From the NCBI GenBank assembly GCA_022661535.1, contig JAKULF010000006.1, forward strand, positions 2,785,001-2,849,000: a stretch of DNA of 64,000 nucleotides, given 5' to 3'. This stretch comes from Eutypa lata. Taxonomy: Eukaryota; Ascomycota; Sordariomycetes; Xylariales; Diatrypaceae. Numbering within the stretch: the first letter of the stretch is position 1; each line of letters starts with the position of its first letter. The notes below the pieces were generated by a model. It had not been told where the DNA came from. It saw only the letters and a list, made by a program, of their open reading frames with translations, and did no database searches. Position numbers and translations under genes: made by a program. Positions 10,868 through 23,243 of the stretch are shown one piece after another.

Positions 10868-11671
10868 TGTGACTGTTGACTGTCGACGGCGGGTAGTGCC
10901 TCAATAATAGATATCGCTGATTTAGAAAGATGAATGAGTGGAAAGTGAAGAGCAATAGCTGTGGTAGAGGGAAGAGGTCATCAAAACAACACATGGGAGT
11001 TGGCTACTTATATTATCAACGCCTCTTCAAAGACAGCATTGATTCATTTTCTTGCATGGTTTGGCCTACTTGCCGCATGACAGAGCCACGTTTATGACTG
11101 AATAGCATAATTCGCAAACTGTTTGCGCTTCTCTGGCTGTCTGGATTGTTGTGTTACCCTAAGGAAGGCGTGTGTAGCTCAATAAATATGTCGACATGAA
11201 ATCATACGTGCCTTGAACTATGAGAACCCGACGCAAGATAACGCAGGCGGCCCTTCTTGCGACCCTTCTATTCCAAATTGTATTGTCCATTCGCTTGAAT
11301 TGCAACTTTAACGTATGAATCACCTGTTAGAAATATGATGTGCGTTTGAACTGGAACTACACAGGGCAATGTGGCGGCGCAGATGTCACACAGGAAGGTC
11401 TACGGAATGTAGAGAGCTTGTGCGTGCTTCTCACTGCTTATCATCGCTTGTTAGTTATGCCTATACGTACATTCGTCACTACCTCTTAGTGAGCGTTCTA
11501 ACCTGCCAGGAGTTTGTTTCTTGGATATTTCATAGGCACCTTGAAATTCAATACCTTGCCCTGATACCTTTGAATCTTCTAAGTATACATTTGACTGATG
11601 TCTTCCTTCATATAAATACACTATTAAACCACTCCTCACGTCATTCGTTCAGTCATTCATTCATTCATCCG
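10868..11671. other. Intergenic region
   Basis: These 804 bases contain the promoter of the hypothetical gene at 9983-10867 and the 3' flank of the SigF-like gene. A tandem of CATT/CATTCATTC-type repeats lies at about 11640-11670. No coding signal beyond open frames antisense to the next gene. Confidence 0.35.
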
Positions 11672-12825
11672 TTAATCCCGCTTATCCCCCTCTTCACTCT
11701 CCCGCTCCTTCCCCTGAGTCCCTCTCTCACCCTCCCTCGACCGCAGCCTCTCTCTCTCCTTCTGCTTCAGCTTATACGCCTGCCTCCGCCTATTGGCCGC
11801 GCGCACCAAGCCAAACGGCCACAGCAAGACGCCAAAAGCGCAAATGCACGTAGCGAACAGCTGCCACGCGACCCAGAGCATCGAGGCGCCCCAGGGCGCG
11901 ATGAACTTCAGCCACTCCTCGATCTGGTAGTGGTCCTCCTGGCCGCGGATGAAGAAGCGGGTCCGCGGCTGCGCCGAGGTGTCGTAGTGGTCGTAATTGT
12001 TGTGGTTGTTGTCGCCGTCGTTGTGATTAGTGCTACTACTACTACTGCCGCTGTGGTCGGTGGTAGTAATGGCTCGACGCGGGTGGTTGTCCTCGTCCAC
12101 CGGCAGCGCCGCGAGCTCCAGCACCGTTAGGAGCTTCACGTTCGCTTGCCACAGGTTGAAGGGGACGAACCATAGTGTGAACTTCTGATGGACCGTCATG
12201 TAGAGGAGGCTGGCGCGTTGGTCGAAGGCTATATCCCGCTGGTGAGTATTTCTCATCTTTCCTGGTCATCGATTATATGTTGCTAATCTGTTCCTCTCCT
12301 TTGCATTCGAGATGTCCTTGCTTTGAAATGTCTCCTTACATGATTATATGATTTTAATTCACTCACTTCCCCCTTTCCCCATCCCGGCTCTCTATATAGT
12401 ATAGATGATGGGGCCGAATAGGTGAAGTCAAAATAGTCCCCCTAAGAAGAGGAATAGAGTGTATGAGAAGTAACCAGACAGAAAAGAAAAAAAATAATAA
12501 TAATAATAAAACGAGAGAAAAAAACAAGTATAAACATACCAACAGAATCAATAGTGAAGACGATCTTAGGGCTCAAGATACGGTACCACTCGTAGATCAT
12601 GAGGACCAGGCGGCGGGAGTTGACGGTGCGCCGCGACGGGGAGCCGGTGAAGAAGGGCACGGGAAACGGAAGCGCGAAGTCCCGGAACGACGGCACGCGG
12701 CAGAACGGGTGGACGAAGTAGGCGTCGGGAAGGAAGTAGTCCTCGAGGACTCTGGCCTGGTCGTCGCTGTTGCCCTGCGTGAGGGCCGCGATGACGCCTG
12801 GGACCTCGCGGACTGGGTTCTCCAT
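11672..12825 (-). CDS. SigF-like NTF2-like domain membrane protein
   Basis: Two exons, complement(join(11672..12228,12540..12825)), give 280 residues. The donor is GTATGT, and the acceptor at 12229-12230 was chosen because it joins 'FTIDSV' to 'AFDQRASLLY' in phase, matching the family pattern. The N-terminal part, 'MENPVREVPGVIAALTQ', 'YFLPDAYFVHPFCRVPS', 'YEWYRILSPKI' and 'TLWFVPFNLWQANVKLLTVL', is the fungal SigF-like NTF2-like fold (about residues 1-135). It is followed by an unusual Ser run and Asn/His/Asp-rich stretch (about 156-178), a short amphipathic piece ('HYQIEEWLKF'), one membrane segment (about 210-232) and a highly basic/acidic tail. Relatives share the NTF2-like part, 'YQIxE' piece and membrane anchor; no enzymatic activity is known. 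The C-terminal tail is rich in Arg/Glu/Lys. Confidence 0.85.
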
Positions 12826-12892
12826 CTTTTCTTCTTCTTTTTCTTCTTCTTTTTCTTTTTCTTTTTCTTTCTTCTCTTTCTTTCCTTTGCTG
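12826..12892 (+). repeat. TTC/CTTT pyrimidine tract in the leader of the SigF-like gene
   Basis: An almost uninterrupted run of TTC and TTTTC units starts just upstream of the start codon at 12825. On the gene's strand it is a GA-rich leader. It probably lies within the 5' untranslated region or core promoter; that placement is inference. Confidence 0.6.
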
Positions 12893-15876
12893 ATCCCGCT
12901 AAGTTAATTGACTGGTTATGGTATTTTACATTTGCCCTTCACATTCGCTCTGTTTCTCAAAAAACGACGAGGCTTAACTCGAGTTGAAGCAGATATGGTG
13001 GGTAGATGGGATTCCAAAGGTTCTGGAACTGGAACAAGACGTTACAGATGCAAGAGGCAGAGGCAGAGCCTCGTCTGTAATTATTCGCCCATGATGTTTG
13101 ATCTAAGTAAATATGATGTCATACATATATGATTCGGCAACATCCGATCGGCATGCATGTGAGAACCAGCTACTTGGATTAAGTGCATGCATAAGTAACG
13201 TGAAAAGGAACACTTGAGTACTTACACCTACGATGCATACTCATCTGTTACAGCTGTCTTGAACAAGTCTTACCATAACGTAATTATCCCAAATGACAGC
13301 TCAACTAGTTATATGTAAGTATGTATGTATGCTTTGCATAATGTCTCTCCATCACCACCTACTTATCTACGTATCTAACTCGTTTTCTCGAAATTTGTTC
13401 TAACTACTTACTAGTTACACTAACTAGACCGGAAAGAGTACCATCCTATTTTTCATGCCAAGCGATACTTATAGTAGTGTATTTTTCGGCGTTTAAAATT
13501 TCACGGGAGACCCCGCGATTTGTTCGGATGCCATGCCAGGTACCCGCCGTTGAGGAGGTGCAAAGCCGGAACCATGTAGCTAAGCTAAGAGAATAGCTTT
13601 TCGTCAGTGGGAAGATCTAGAACTTGCTGCCCAGAGAGTGTGCTAATGCTAATAAACAGGCATTGCCTTGTCTGCTTGTCTCCTAGTTCAACGTACGGAG
13701 TATTTCGTATCTACGTAGTTTTGTTCCATTATTACCTACCTACTTAGGTTACTTCGTACTTACATATAGATAGAACGACCATGGCCGTGATATTATAACG
13801 ATTTCGCTCCATAAGATAGTTACAGTATGTAGTAGATGAAACATCTAGTTACCGAATAACTACCTAAGTACCTACCTACTTGCAGTAAGTTTCTCCTGAA
13901 GCTTAAATTTAGAGTTGGGAGATCCATATCTCAAGGTATCGACCCGCCCAGGATCTCCGGAACGCATCCGCGATCTTTGCCCAACGAAATTAGAACACCT
14001 ACGTACATACTTGGTATCTATCGCATGCATTCTGGACGCGTACTACACACACGCTCACCTCAAAGTAAGTCGGTCCTACCAAGACATACATATGCCATCC
14101 ATTCATCTTAGAATCAGGCCATATAATATATACATACTCAATACTATACAATCCTTCAATAAATCAGCCAACCAACCAACGCGTTTCCATGAATCACGAA
14201 CCCCCCTCTCCCCACTATCCCGAAGAGAGAACCCACGGCTCCCCTCTCCGGTTCCGATGTAACCCTTTCAAGAAGTGTGGGTGTGTGTAAGGATGAAGGA
14301 GAATATCGAACCACGCGGACGTCGCCGCTACCCACTGTATATATGTAGGTACTGTGTCGAGGTAGGGTAAGGTGAGGTGAGGTGAGGTGAGGGATGCTGA
14401 CTAAGAAGATATGTTGTGGTGGTCAGGTACCTGACTAGTAAAATCGAGGTGAGGTACGCATGTAGCGATTATATAAAGAGAGGAGGGAGTCAATGTAGGT
14501 CTTTACGGTTTATGTACGTAGCTGACCTACTTCTACGTGGATGAATGAACTTATGCCGAATCTTTTTATTTTTTATTTTTACTATTTTAATAGCTAGGTG
14601 ACAGACATCCCTGGCACCAAGTTAGAACCCTTTGCTACCATCCATCGCGACTTGTCCACCAGTGATCGGTGAGTAAGAAGATAAAGTCACGTATATACTT
14701 AGACAGCGCTGTATATGAAAGAGAGGGACACAGATACGGCATCTAGTAAGTGGTCTGCAAGCTGACATGACATCTATTCAGACATCTATGTATCTATGAG
14801 ATCTCTTCCCCCCTCTCTTACCTAACCCTCCCCCTCTTGTCATTTCCGCCAGCTACCGCTTTTGTTTCTACAATAGAAAACCAATCCGCTAATAATGGGA
14901 TAGATGGGTAAGGTAAGATTAGGTAAATAGGGAGCTATGTAAGGCATCTAGCTACATACATAGCTACCTACCTACATAGTTATTTGCTATAGCGGAACCC
15001 CCCAAAACCCCCAAAAATATACCACAGCAAAAAACACATCCCTCCCCAAAAGTATAAAGAAAACCTCCTCCCGTGAGGCAGACAATACGACCGACCGACC
15101 GTATGAATGGAAGAAAGTACAGAATTTCGTTATCATCATTGGGCGTGCCTAGACGGGGATATCCATTTCCCTTATCAACTATGCCTTTAAAATTAAAGAA
15201 AAAAAAAGTAATACCGTTCAACCTGTCCTGTCACCGGTCCCTTTCATCAAACCAACCAACCCCCTTTAATTTTTTTTGTTCTCTTTCCCCTCCTCCTCAA
15301 CCCCCTCCCTCACTTTTTCTTTCTTTCTTCTCTGTAATAGAAACACCACCCCACCCCGTGATGTGATGTGATAGGCCGACCATGATATGATATGATATGA
15401 TATATGATGATGATGAAGAATTTATGGGTATTGGATGATACAATCGTGACAAAACAATAAATAATATGCCCCGTCTCTTCTCAAGACTCAGACTGATCAT
15501 TCTAATAAATAAAAATAAAAATAAAAGAACCAACTCTTTTTCGTCCCATCCCAAGCAAGTAGATTGGATTTCATGCTCATTGATTGAATGTCAACTCTGG
15601 CGCCATCCCCCCCCCCCTTCCCCTTCCCCTTCCCCTTCCTGCCACGCCACGCCATAAAAATCCCATCCACAATATATAGAGATGAATGTATACCTTCCGT
15701 TTCGCTCACCACTCTCGCTCCCATGCGTGCTCTCGAAACCGATGAGATATGATGATCAATACGACAGTAGTAGTAGTAAAAGAAGAGGAGATGTCATGTC
15801 GTTCCAGATGAGAGTAACCAGGAGTCTTGATAGGCATCATTTAGCACATAGGAGCCTTGACTTTGACTTGACTCAT
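12893..15876. other. 3-kb gene-free intergenic region
   Basis: No gene with intron-joined frames or family similarity is seen. The region has many TACCTA/TAGGTA-type short words, for example near 13736-13745, 13862-13880 and 14961-14973. It also has a GGTGA tandem (14371-14392), GATAT/ATGAT repeats (about 15383-15415), and CCTTCC/CCCCTT runs (15606-15640) near the 3' end of the Zn2Cys6 gene. The longest frames (13915-14262 plus; 15297-15554 minus) are repeat-driven or lack any coding signature. Confidence 0.4.
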
Positions 15877-18800
15877 TCAATTCAGTCCTCCGCCCTGTTG
15901 CCCACCAAAGAAAAACCCATCAAACAGGTCGACCTGCTGACCATCGCTGAAGTCGTGATGCATGCCCTCCCAACCGAGGCCAAAGCCCATGTCCATCTGC
16001 ATGTCCGGATTCGTGTAGCCGCCTGTGGAGCTCGACGGGTCCTGGAGCCCCTGCAGGAAATCCATGCCCTGCAGGTCCGAATAGTTGACACCCCCGGCAG
16101 TGGTGGCGGTGGTGGCGTAGGTGGACGAGGGGGACTGCTGGAGCATGTTGAAGTTGGAGCCCGGCGTGGTCTGCGGGTACTGCGAGGTGGACTGGGGCGT
16201 CATGCTCGCGCCGGACGCCGGGGAGTGGACTGCGCCCGGGGATGGTAAGAGGACCGGATCGATGGCCGCGTTGTCGTGCACGCTGCCTATGTCGGAGCCG
16301 CTGCCCGTACTAAGGGCCGTTTTCGGCATCGTCCGCAGCATCGTGTATGTATCGTCGGCTTGACTGCTCGGAATGGACATACGGTAACTACCGGCCTGGG
16401 AAGGAGTCGGTTTTGCGCCACGCTGGTTGGAGTAACCATCGTAACTTGGAGTGTCAAAATGCGTAGAAGATCGGGACGTTCCGGCATCTGTTGACATGTG
16501 CTGACTGTGTCTATGCCTGTTTGCTGTTGCGTCCCTCGCGTTAATATAGTCATTATTGCCCCTCGATCCCCGCTTCTTCCGACTTAATACCCGTCCAAAT
16601 CCACCTGTGGAATTGGCCATCTTGATGGTGGCCTTAGCTGTCCGATCAAACGCCTCTCGACATGCTTCAGCAGGAGGACATTTACTGATGAGATCGGTGA
16701 AGACAGACGTTGCTGCTAGAATAGTGAAATCTACTTCGTCCATCGTCTACAATAACGTCAGCTGAGAGGGTGGTCATGAATACAATACTGGTACTTACAA
16801 GTCGGCTTCTGACTACGTGGGAATGCCATATCGCATATAGATATGATACTCCTGCCATGAACAAATGGTGCGTAGCGAGATACGTGTAGTTGACAAGCCC
16901 TACAACGTGTAGCTGTCTGTACAGACGTAGGATCTTCTGACCAGCCTCTGCAACTTTAAGGTATACCCGTTCCTCATCTTCTTGCTGCTCGGCGGTGAAT
17001 ACCGACGGGCTGTTGACTTCCTTGGAAGTGGCATATTCACCCTCGAACAAGGACGGCACGCTGAGACTCTGCCGGTAGAGCATAATGATGGCCTGCCAAT
17101 AATTCAATTCGAGGAACTCGGGGGAGAAGGCGACCCCTGATTCATTCTTGGTGGGTGCTGAATTCTTCCATTCATACAGACGCTCATCAATATTCCGTCT
17201 CCAGGATCTGAAAGAGTCGAACTTCTGCAGGAACGGCGAAGGTAGGTTGGTATGCATATACTCATTCCTTAGATTCTGCCCATTGAACCGTGCTATATTC
17301 GCTTGCTGATACTGTAAGACCTGTAGAATCTCAGACTGCATTAACCGAAGCCTGAAGTAGTGCTTGGCGACAATCTTGTATGAAGGCTCGTCCAAGGATG
17401 CCGGCCTAGTGAAACCGAGGTGCGTAATATAGTCGTCATCTAGCATGGAGGGGAATTCGGTTGTGATAACTTGATCCGACACACCGAAGGGTCGTCCAAC
17501 ACAAGTGCTCACTAGCCTATCGAAAGAGTAGGTGCACCACCAAAGCCGCCTCCTCATATCTCGAACGTACTCCCGTCGGCCTCTCTCACGCTGAACAGCT
17601 TCACGTGATTTATCATTTGTGCCCTCCTCGACTTTGATCATTCGCGGCGGTTCGCTGAGGTCGAATTCCACATCTTTCCCGTCTTCGTAATGAAGACCGA
17701 GATCAACTGCCAGCCTCGTCGCCACACCGACAATATACCTATATCACGACCTGAGTTAGTTGCATGAGCTCTAATATCTCCCAAAGTTATTACTACGTAC
17801 CATAATCCGGGCGGTACTGGACGAAGCAGAGCAAAGTTGGCCAACAACAGTACGGCTTGTAGCTCCTCTAGCCCACCACCGCTGTTACTAAGACAAGCCT
17901 CAAGATGAACGATAGCACTTGCATGGTACTCTTCAGGCTGGGCTTGCTTCTTTTCTTCACCGCCCACCCTTGATGACTGGGCCGATTGCGCATCCATTAT
18001 GATGCCACCGCCTATGGCAAATACCATATTTAAAATATAGAGCTCCTTTGGGCCGCGCACCCTACCTTCAGGGGCATATGCGCGGTCGAACATCGTCATA
18101 AAATCGCAGCGGTGAAGAACAGGTATTTGAGGGTTAGCATGCTCGAAATATAAGTTTACGAGCTTCCCGGCGAGCTCCTTGTCGGGGAATTCTGCCGGGT
18201 GGATGGTCGGCCGGGTGTGAAGGCCAAAGAACGAGTCTCGCATTGACGTGCCGGCCTGGGCGGCTCCGTTCCCGGCGCCTAGTTTGTTGTATGGTCGTAT
18301 TCCGGCCTTATCGGAATTCGATCGGTGGTCACCCACAGAGGATTGCACAGCGGCGAATACGACTCGGGCAAATGACACGCCATTTGCGGATCCTAGATGT
18401 CTTTGTCCTGAGCTCCCACTATGCCTCGGCTTGCTTGGCTTGGCCATCTCATCTCCATTATTATGATTAGATTTGGTTGTTCCCGAGGGTTCACCTGTTG
18501 CGGGTACGGCGGAATTTGAGCTATCGACAAGGGATTGACTGGTGTTTCCCTCGGCCCCAGGTCGCGAGCAATGTTCTAGATTGCTCGCCGGTGGGAATTT
18601 TATGTTATTGGAACGAAGTAGATCTTCGAGCTGCTCAATGCGAGTTTCAAGGTAGAAGACATAGCTAGAGGATCGTCAGTATATGAAAAGTGAATGCCAG
18701 CAAGACAATGATAATGGCGAAGACAGTGTGCTGTTGTCTTATGTATGTCCCTGAAGCAAGACATGGGTGCTACCTCACCTTCTTGGTATTTCCCTCTTAG

Positions 18801-19104
18801 TGATGGGATCATAGCCAACACAGGGCACTCCAGCTTTATCGCAACTGGCACAGCTAGGAAGCTTCTGGTCGCATCTGTTCTTTCGTAATCTGCATCGGTT
18901 GCAAGCGCTAACGTTTCGGAAGCTGCTGCTTTGCCCGACTTTAGAGCCATGGCCGACACCATCTTGCGAGACCTCGGTGGCAGGGGACCCGGCGCCGAGG
19001 TTAGAACTCGGCGATTCCTTCTCCGGGGAAGATTGACGCTGACGTTTGGACGGATGCGGCTCGGGCGAGGGTCGCGGATGTGTGGGCATATTTGCCGTTT
19101 CCAT
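15877..19104 (-). CDS. Zn2Cys6 transcription factor with fungal-specific TF domain, PPR1-like zinc cluster
   Basis: Four exons, complement(join(15877..16746,16799..17738,17801..18664,18779..19104)), give 999 residues, all junctions in phase. Start chosen at the first in-frame ATG (19104); the frame extends further only through a GTG. The zinc cluster is C-x2-C-x6-C-x6-C-x2-C-x6-C with Cys at 68, 71, 78, 85, 88 and 95, followed by 'YDPITKREIPRSYVFYLE', a linker/coiled-coil style like that of yeast PPR1. The middle homology region includes 'YIVGVATRLAVDLGLH' and 'RRRLWWCTYSFDRLVS' (Fungal_trans, PF04082). The C-terminal 290 residues are Ser/Thr/Gly/Gln-rich and end in an aromatic, acidic part ('LFDGFFFGGQQ'), plausibly an activation domain. 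Targets are unknown: PPR1 controls pyrimidine genes, but orthology cannot be asserted. No adjacent metabolic gene hints at a local target apart from the MFS transporter upstream. Confidence 0.92.
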
Positions 19105-21297
19105 AGTTGAACAGAGAGACCTCCTGGTCACATCTAATTGCGGAGACGCTTCTTCCACACACTCTCTCTTTCTCTTGGATATCTGATTTTATTTTTTTGG
19201 TTGTTGCTTGCCGGTCGGTCGGTCGGTTGTCAGCAAGGCTGTTTGTCAGCTTTTGGAATTGTCGGTGACTGCTGATCGATGTTTTTGCGCAAGCTTGTGC
19301 AACGTCTAATATGCTCGGCTTCCGGGCGGGTATTGGGAGGAGCTAAGCTCCTTCGCGTCCCATTTCACATGTATAATCTGAACCTCTTGTCTTCTCCCTA
19401 TTGGAAACAATCTATTGGGGACTGGTTATCGGCGATTCATGTGGTCGCACAGATGAGTACAAAACTCGAACGATTATCTAGCTATGGGTATGTCGTTAAA
19501 GCGAAGCTACCGATGCGGGGGAGGAGTTGAAACCAGTTGTCGTGCTCGGGCCGTAGGAAGGAAGGAGGCAAAACAGAAAAAAAGAAAGAAAAAGGAACCT
19601 CGGGAAAGGCTGGAGAATAGCTATAGAAGCTATAATATTATAGGATAGGATAGGACGGGTTACTCCAATGGCGAAGTAGAAAAAAGAAGTCTAGGAATGA
19701 TGATTGATCAGCGTTCAGCTCGTAAAAAGTTGGTGTCTTGATGCGACTCGCCTGCTTTTGCGGCAACTTCACTCAGTATGGGTATGCTACCTAGGTATGT
19801 AGGTAGTATACAGAATACCTTAACAATTCGGTTGGTCATGTAGGCTTTTGCATTTAGACGTTCCCTTTTGGGGGGTTCGTTGATAAGAGGCATCTGACGA
19901 ATAAACTTTCACCGTATAATAACGGCTTGTCAAAATAGGTTTAGCGTCTAGATACAATTTACTCCGTAACCCCACGCAAGCTTGCGCCCTGAGACTTGGC
20001 AAGAGACGTTTAAAGCTGAAATTGTTAATTCCCTCTTAACTCTAGAGCTCTAGAGGCTAGAAGTTCGATAACTACCTCCTACCTAAGGTACATATGGACT
20101 TGACTTAACTTCACTTAACTCTGCCTGAGACATTATGTATGGGGTTGAATGTCTTAGATTATGACACACGCCTATTTTCTCCAGGTTTTAGTCAATTGAT
20201 TTGCTAAAAGAAAGCATTACCAATATCTAATTTATGGGAGGTTGTAAGCTTCATACATGATCCTTAACTATGAAGTATATGTAGCTATGTTAAGCAGTAT
20301 TATGGAAGAAAGCGGTGACCCTCTAACCGAACATTTCCATAGAGATAGACATGGGAAACTAGGTAGCAATTCCACTTTGACATTAGTTAGTATGTGAACT
20401 AGTAAACCAAATACGTCAAGCCCATTAAACCCTTTCTTTAACTTAGTTGGAGTTGTGCATATGCTATACCTATAGCCTACCGACCGGAATGGCCTAGCCT
20501 ACCTAGGTATTGACACACAGAGATCAACCTGAAAGCTTACTGTTTTCTACTGCCAACTACATCAAGCTCCAGCGGTTTGACACCTGGCATCAACATCAAA
20601 GCAAGAAAAGTCTGATCATCTTGCACAACTTCACTGTTCACATCACGAAGTCGTAGAACGTAAGAGGAAGATAACATGTGTAGGAAGTTGTCAAAATTCA
20701 AGCAAAGATTGCAAACGAGGCAATAAAAACAAAATAGAAACGCCCAGGTATGCCCTCTATATCCCGTTTCGAGTTTCCCTTGCCAGTATCCGGCCCTTTC
20801 CTCTAATAAGCCCCCTTAAATCCCTCCCACGAGAGATGTTCTCTTTTTTCCACCCTCTCGCTTAGTCGACAAATAACATGTGTACACCCATAATAGACAG
20901 GACCGTGCTAAGCCAGCAAACGGCGCTGTGGCTGATAACTCCTTAAAACCCCCAAATCGATTTCCCTTTCCCGCCAGTTGTACAGAGGTATCACCATAAA
21001 CTTCTTAGAAAGTAGAGTTATCTAGTTGCCCAACCCAGTTCTATATCATTGCTGATTTGTAAACGCCTTCGTGAGATGGAACAAATAAAAAAAAGCAATA
21101 AGATGCAAGCGCCGGGAATAAAAAGAGGAAACTATTAAACGTCATAGTAAGAACGAGACCTTGTGTTCGAGAATCGTCGTTCGAAGTGAAAGACCGAAGG
21201 CAAGCCAGCGATTCGCAGAGTCGCTCCTGGAGTAAAGAAATAATAATAATAAAACATGGTGTCCTGCCATGTATCGTCCGGAGGCAAGAGTTGCCTC
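19105..21297. other. 2.2-kb intergenic region upstream of the Zn2Cys6 gene
   Basis: The proximal part is the promoter of the Zn2Cys6 gene (a GGTCGGTCGGTCGG tandem near 19212-19227). The distal part is AT-rich with TACCTA/TTAACTT words (about 19786-19810, 20080-20125). No supportable gene; the open frames here are under 90 codons and lack introns joining them. Confidence 0.4.
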
Positions 21298-23243
21298 TCA
21301 AGAAGAAGTTGTCTGCGCCGTCCGTGACTGTCCAGATTCCGTATCGTTGGGGACTCTAACTAGGCGACTTCGAGGTTCACGGATCTGGAGTCCAACCACG
21401 GCGCCAGCAATCGCCACGAAAGCACTGCACCACCAGGCAAGACCAGAGTAACCAGACTGCAGGCCGACGGAATAGAGAATACCCGATATAGTTGGGCCAA
21501 AGGCACGGCATAAACTTGCGGTCGAGGCAGCAACTCCGTTGATAGTTCCCAGAGCGAGGTGGCTCGGTGCGGAGTCGGCTGTGAGAATGGCGTTACTCGG
21601 GTACGCCATGTTGGCAAAGGTACATTTCCAGACCAAGACAAGTCCAACCCCCACCATCCGATAGCTTTCTGGTAGTAGCACAAGATAAGGGGTGACCAGG
21701 TACAGGGCGAAGTAGCCGATAACCAAGAGCCGGAACAGTCGAAGAGCGCCCAGGCGTTGCAAGACCACTGGAACCACGAACATGTTGATGACCAACGAAT
21801 AGGCTCCCTGCACGCTAAGAATGATGCCGACAGTTTTGCTATCGAGCCCAAAGCCGTCCACAAACTTGAAAGGTAGCGACATAGGAACTTTAGGTTCCGG
21901 CGCTTCGGTGCTGAGAAATACTGGGAATAGTTGATCGAAAGTCATCGTGTGGCTAGAGTCAAGTTAGCCTGGTTAGAACACATAATGTAATGGCGGGCCG
22001 ACTTACAAAGCTAAGATGCCGAATGACATGATATTTAAGATCACAGGCCGAGTGAAGATCCTCGAATCCTTGTCGTTCTCATCATCTGCGATGTCATCCA
22101 GATCCGGAAGTCGAGAAGCAGGCGTAGACTTGAGAAGAGGTGAATTCTGCGGCGTATTCTCGTTCGTCCGGTATCCGGGGAGCTGTTCGTCGTGATCGAT
22201 GAGCGGCTGCTCTTCGGCCATCTCCGCAAACTTCAACTTCTCATCCCGAACCTCGGCGCATTTTCGTAGGCTGGGAATACCGGAAAGAATCCAATTGCCC
22301 AGTTCTCGTCCGCGGTCTCTTCTCGATTTCTTCTCCGCATGCGTCTCTTCCAGGAAAAGGATTCCGTTGATAACCCCGACCAAGACAATCAGCGCGCTGA
22401 ACAAGTTGGGAAGCAAGTACGGGTATCGATCCCATATGGTTCCAGGTGGGAATAGGTTCGGATAGCTGATGCATGGCCGAGCCAGGGCACCACCAATCAT
22501 CGGACCAACAATTGAACTACAACGAAAGTTAGACAGTGATACCCGGCGTGGAGATTGTTAAGTATCATGCGTGCTTACCCTAAGCACCATACGACGGGCA
22601 TAATGGTATATGCTCGGGCTGCGTCACGAGTTAGACCTGAGTTATAAATCGGCCGCGTTGAAGGATAACTCACGTTGATGTTCCTTCACGGTCACCAGCT
22701 CTGTCACCGTAGTCTGAAGCACGCCCATGTTCCTGCTTCGATCTTAGCACAACTCTCTACGAATGTAAACTCGGGGTCAAACCGTACCCATTCAACAATC
22801 CTCCAACCGCACGGGCCACGAGGGCAACTGTGAGGTTGGGAGCGAATCCGAAGATTAAAACGCTTAAGGCAGTACCGATAAGGCCCATAAGCAGAACTGG
22901 TTTTCTGCCAATTCTATCGCTCAACCGGCCCCAGAACAGACCTGTTGCGAACTCGGCGAATGTAAAGGCCGATGTGACCATGCCGGCATAAAATGAGATC
23001 CGGCTCTTATCCTCGGTGATGTGAAAGTCTTCAATCATAAAATAGATATATGGGAATATTCCCATGAAGGCAATCGGCTCACATATCCGGCAGATGGCTA
23101 TCGGCAAGTTAGCTCGAACGATCATGGAGTGAGCTGTCTTTGCAGCTGCGTGTGGCCAGCTATGGTTACATACCTAACACCAACATCTGCCGCTTGGGGA
23201 AAGGAGGCAGGTGCGCATTTTCACTGCCCGTTGAGGATCCCAT
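21298..23243 (-). CDS. MFS transporter, ZIFL/YCR023C-like (TetA/MdtG-type) group
   Basis: Six exons, complement(join(21298..21952,22007..22516,22579..22618,22674..22732,22788..23097,23174..23243)), give 547 residues; two exons are only 40 and 59 bases, yet all phases agree. It has about 12 membrane segments. 'LAICRICEPIAFMGIFPYIYFMI' (TM1) and 'GLFWGRLSDRIGRKPVLLMG' (the MFS loop 2-3 signature, about residues 76-95) identify the family. 'GNMGVLQTTVTELVTVKEHQPRAYTIMP' and 'WCLGSIVGPMIGGALARP' (motif C-like TM5) fit the fungal group related to plant ZINC INDUCED FACILITATOR-LIKE and yeast YCR023C. A long acidic cytoplasmic loop (about 250-320) separates the halves. Substrate unknown; relatives move drugs, organic acids or metal chelators by proton antiport. 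It ends without a targeting signal visible to me. Confidence 0.92.

Noticed and set aside
11369..12130. 253-codon plus-strand frame
   Set aside because: Largely antisense to exon 2 of the SigF-like gene, and the remainder is low-complexity Leu/Pro/Ser and Val runs.
21298..23243. Secondary-metabolite cluster formed by the MFS transporter and Zn2Cys6 factor
   Set aside because: No synthase, synthetase, terpene cyclase or tailoring oxidase is present nearby; two such genes side by side are common by chance.
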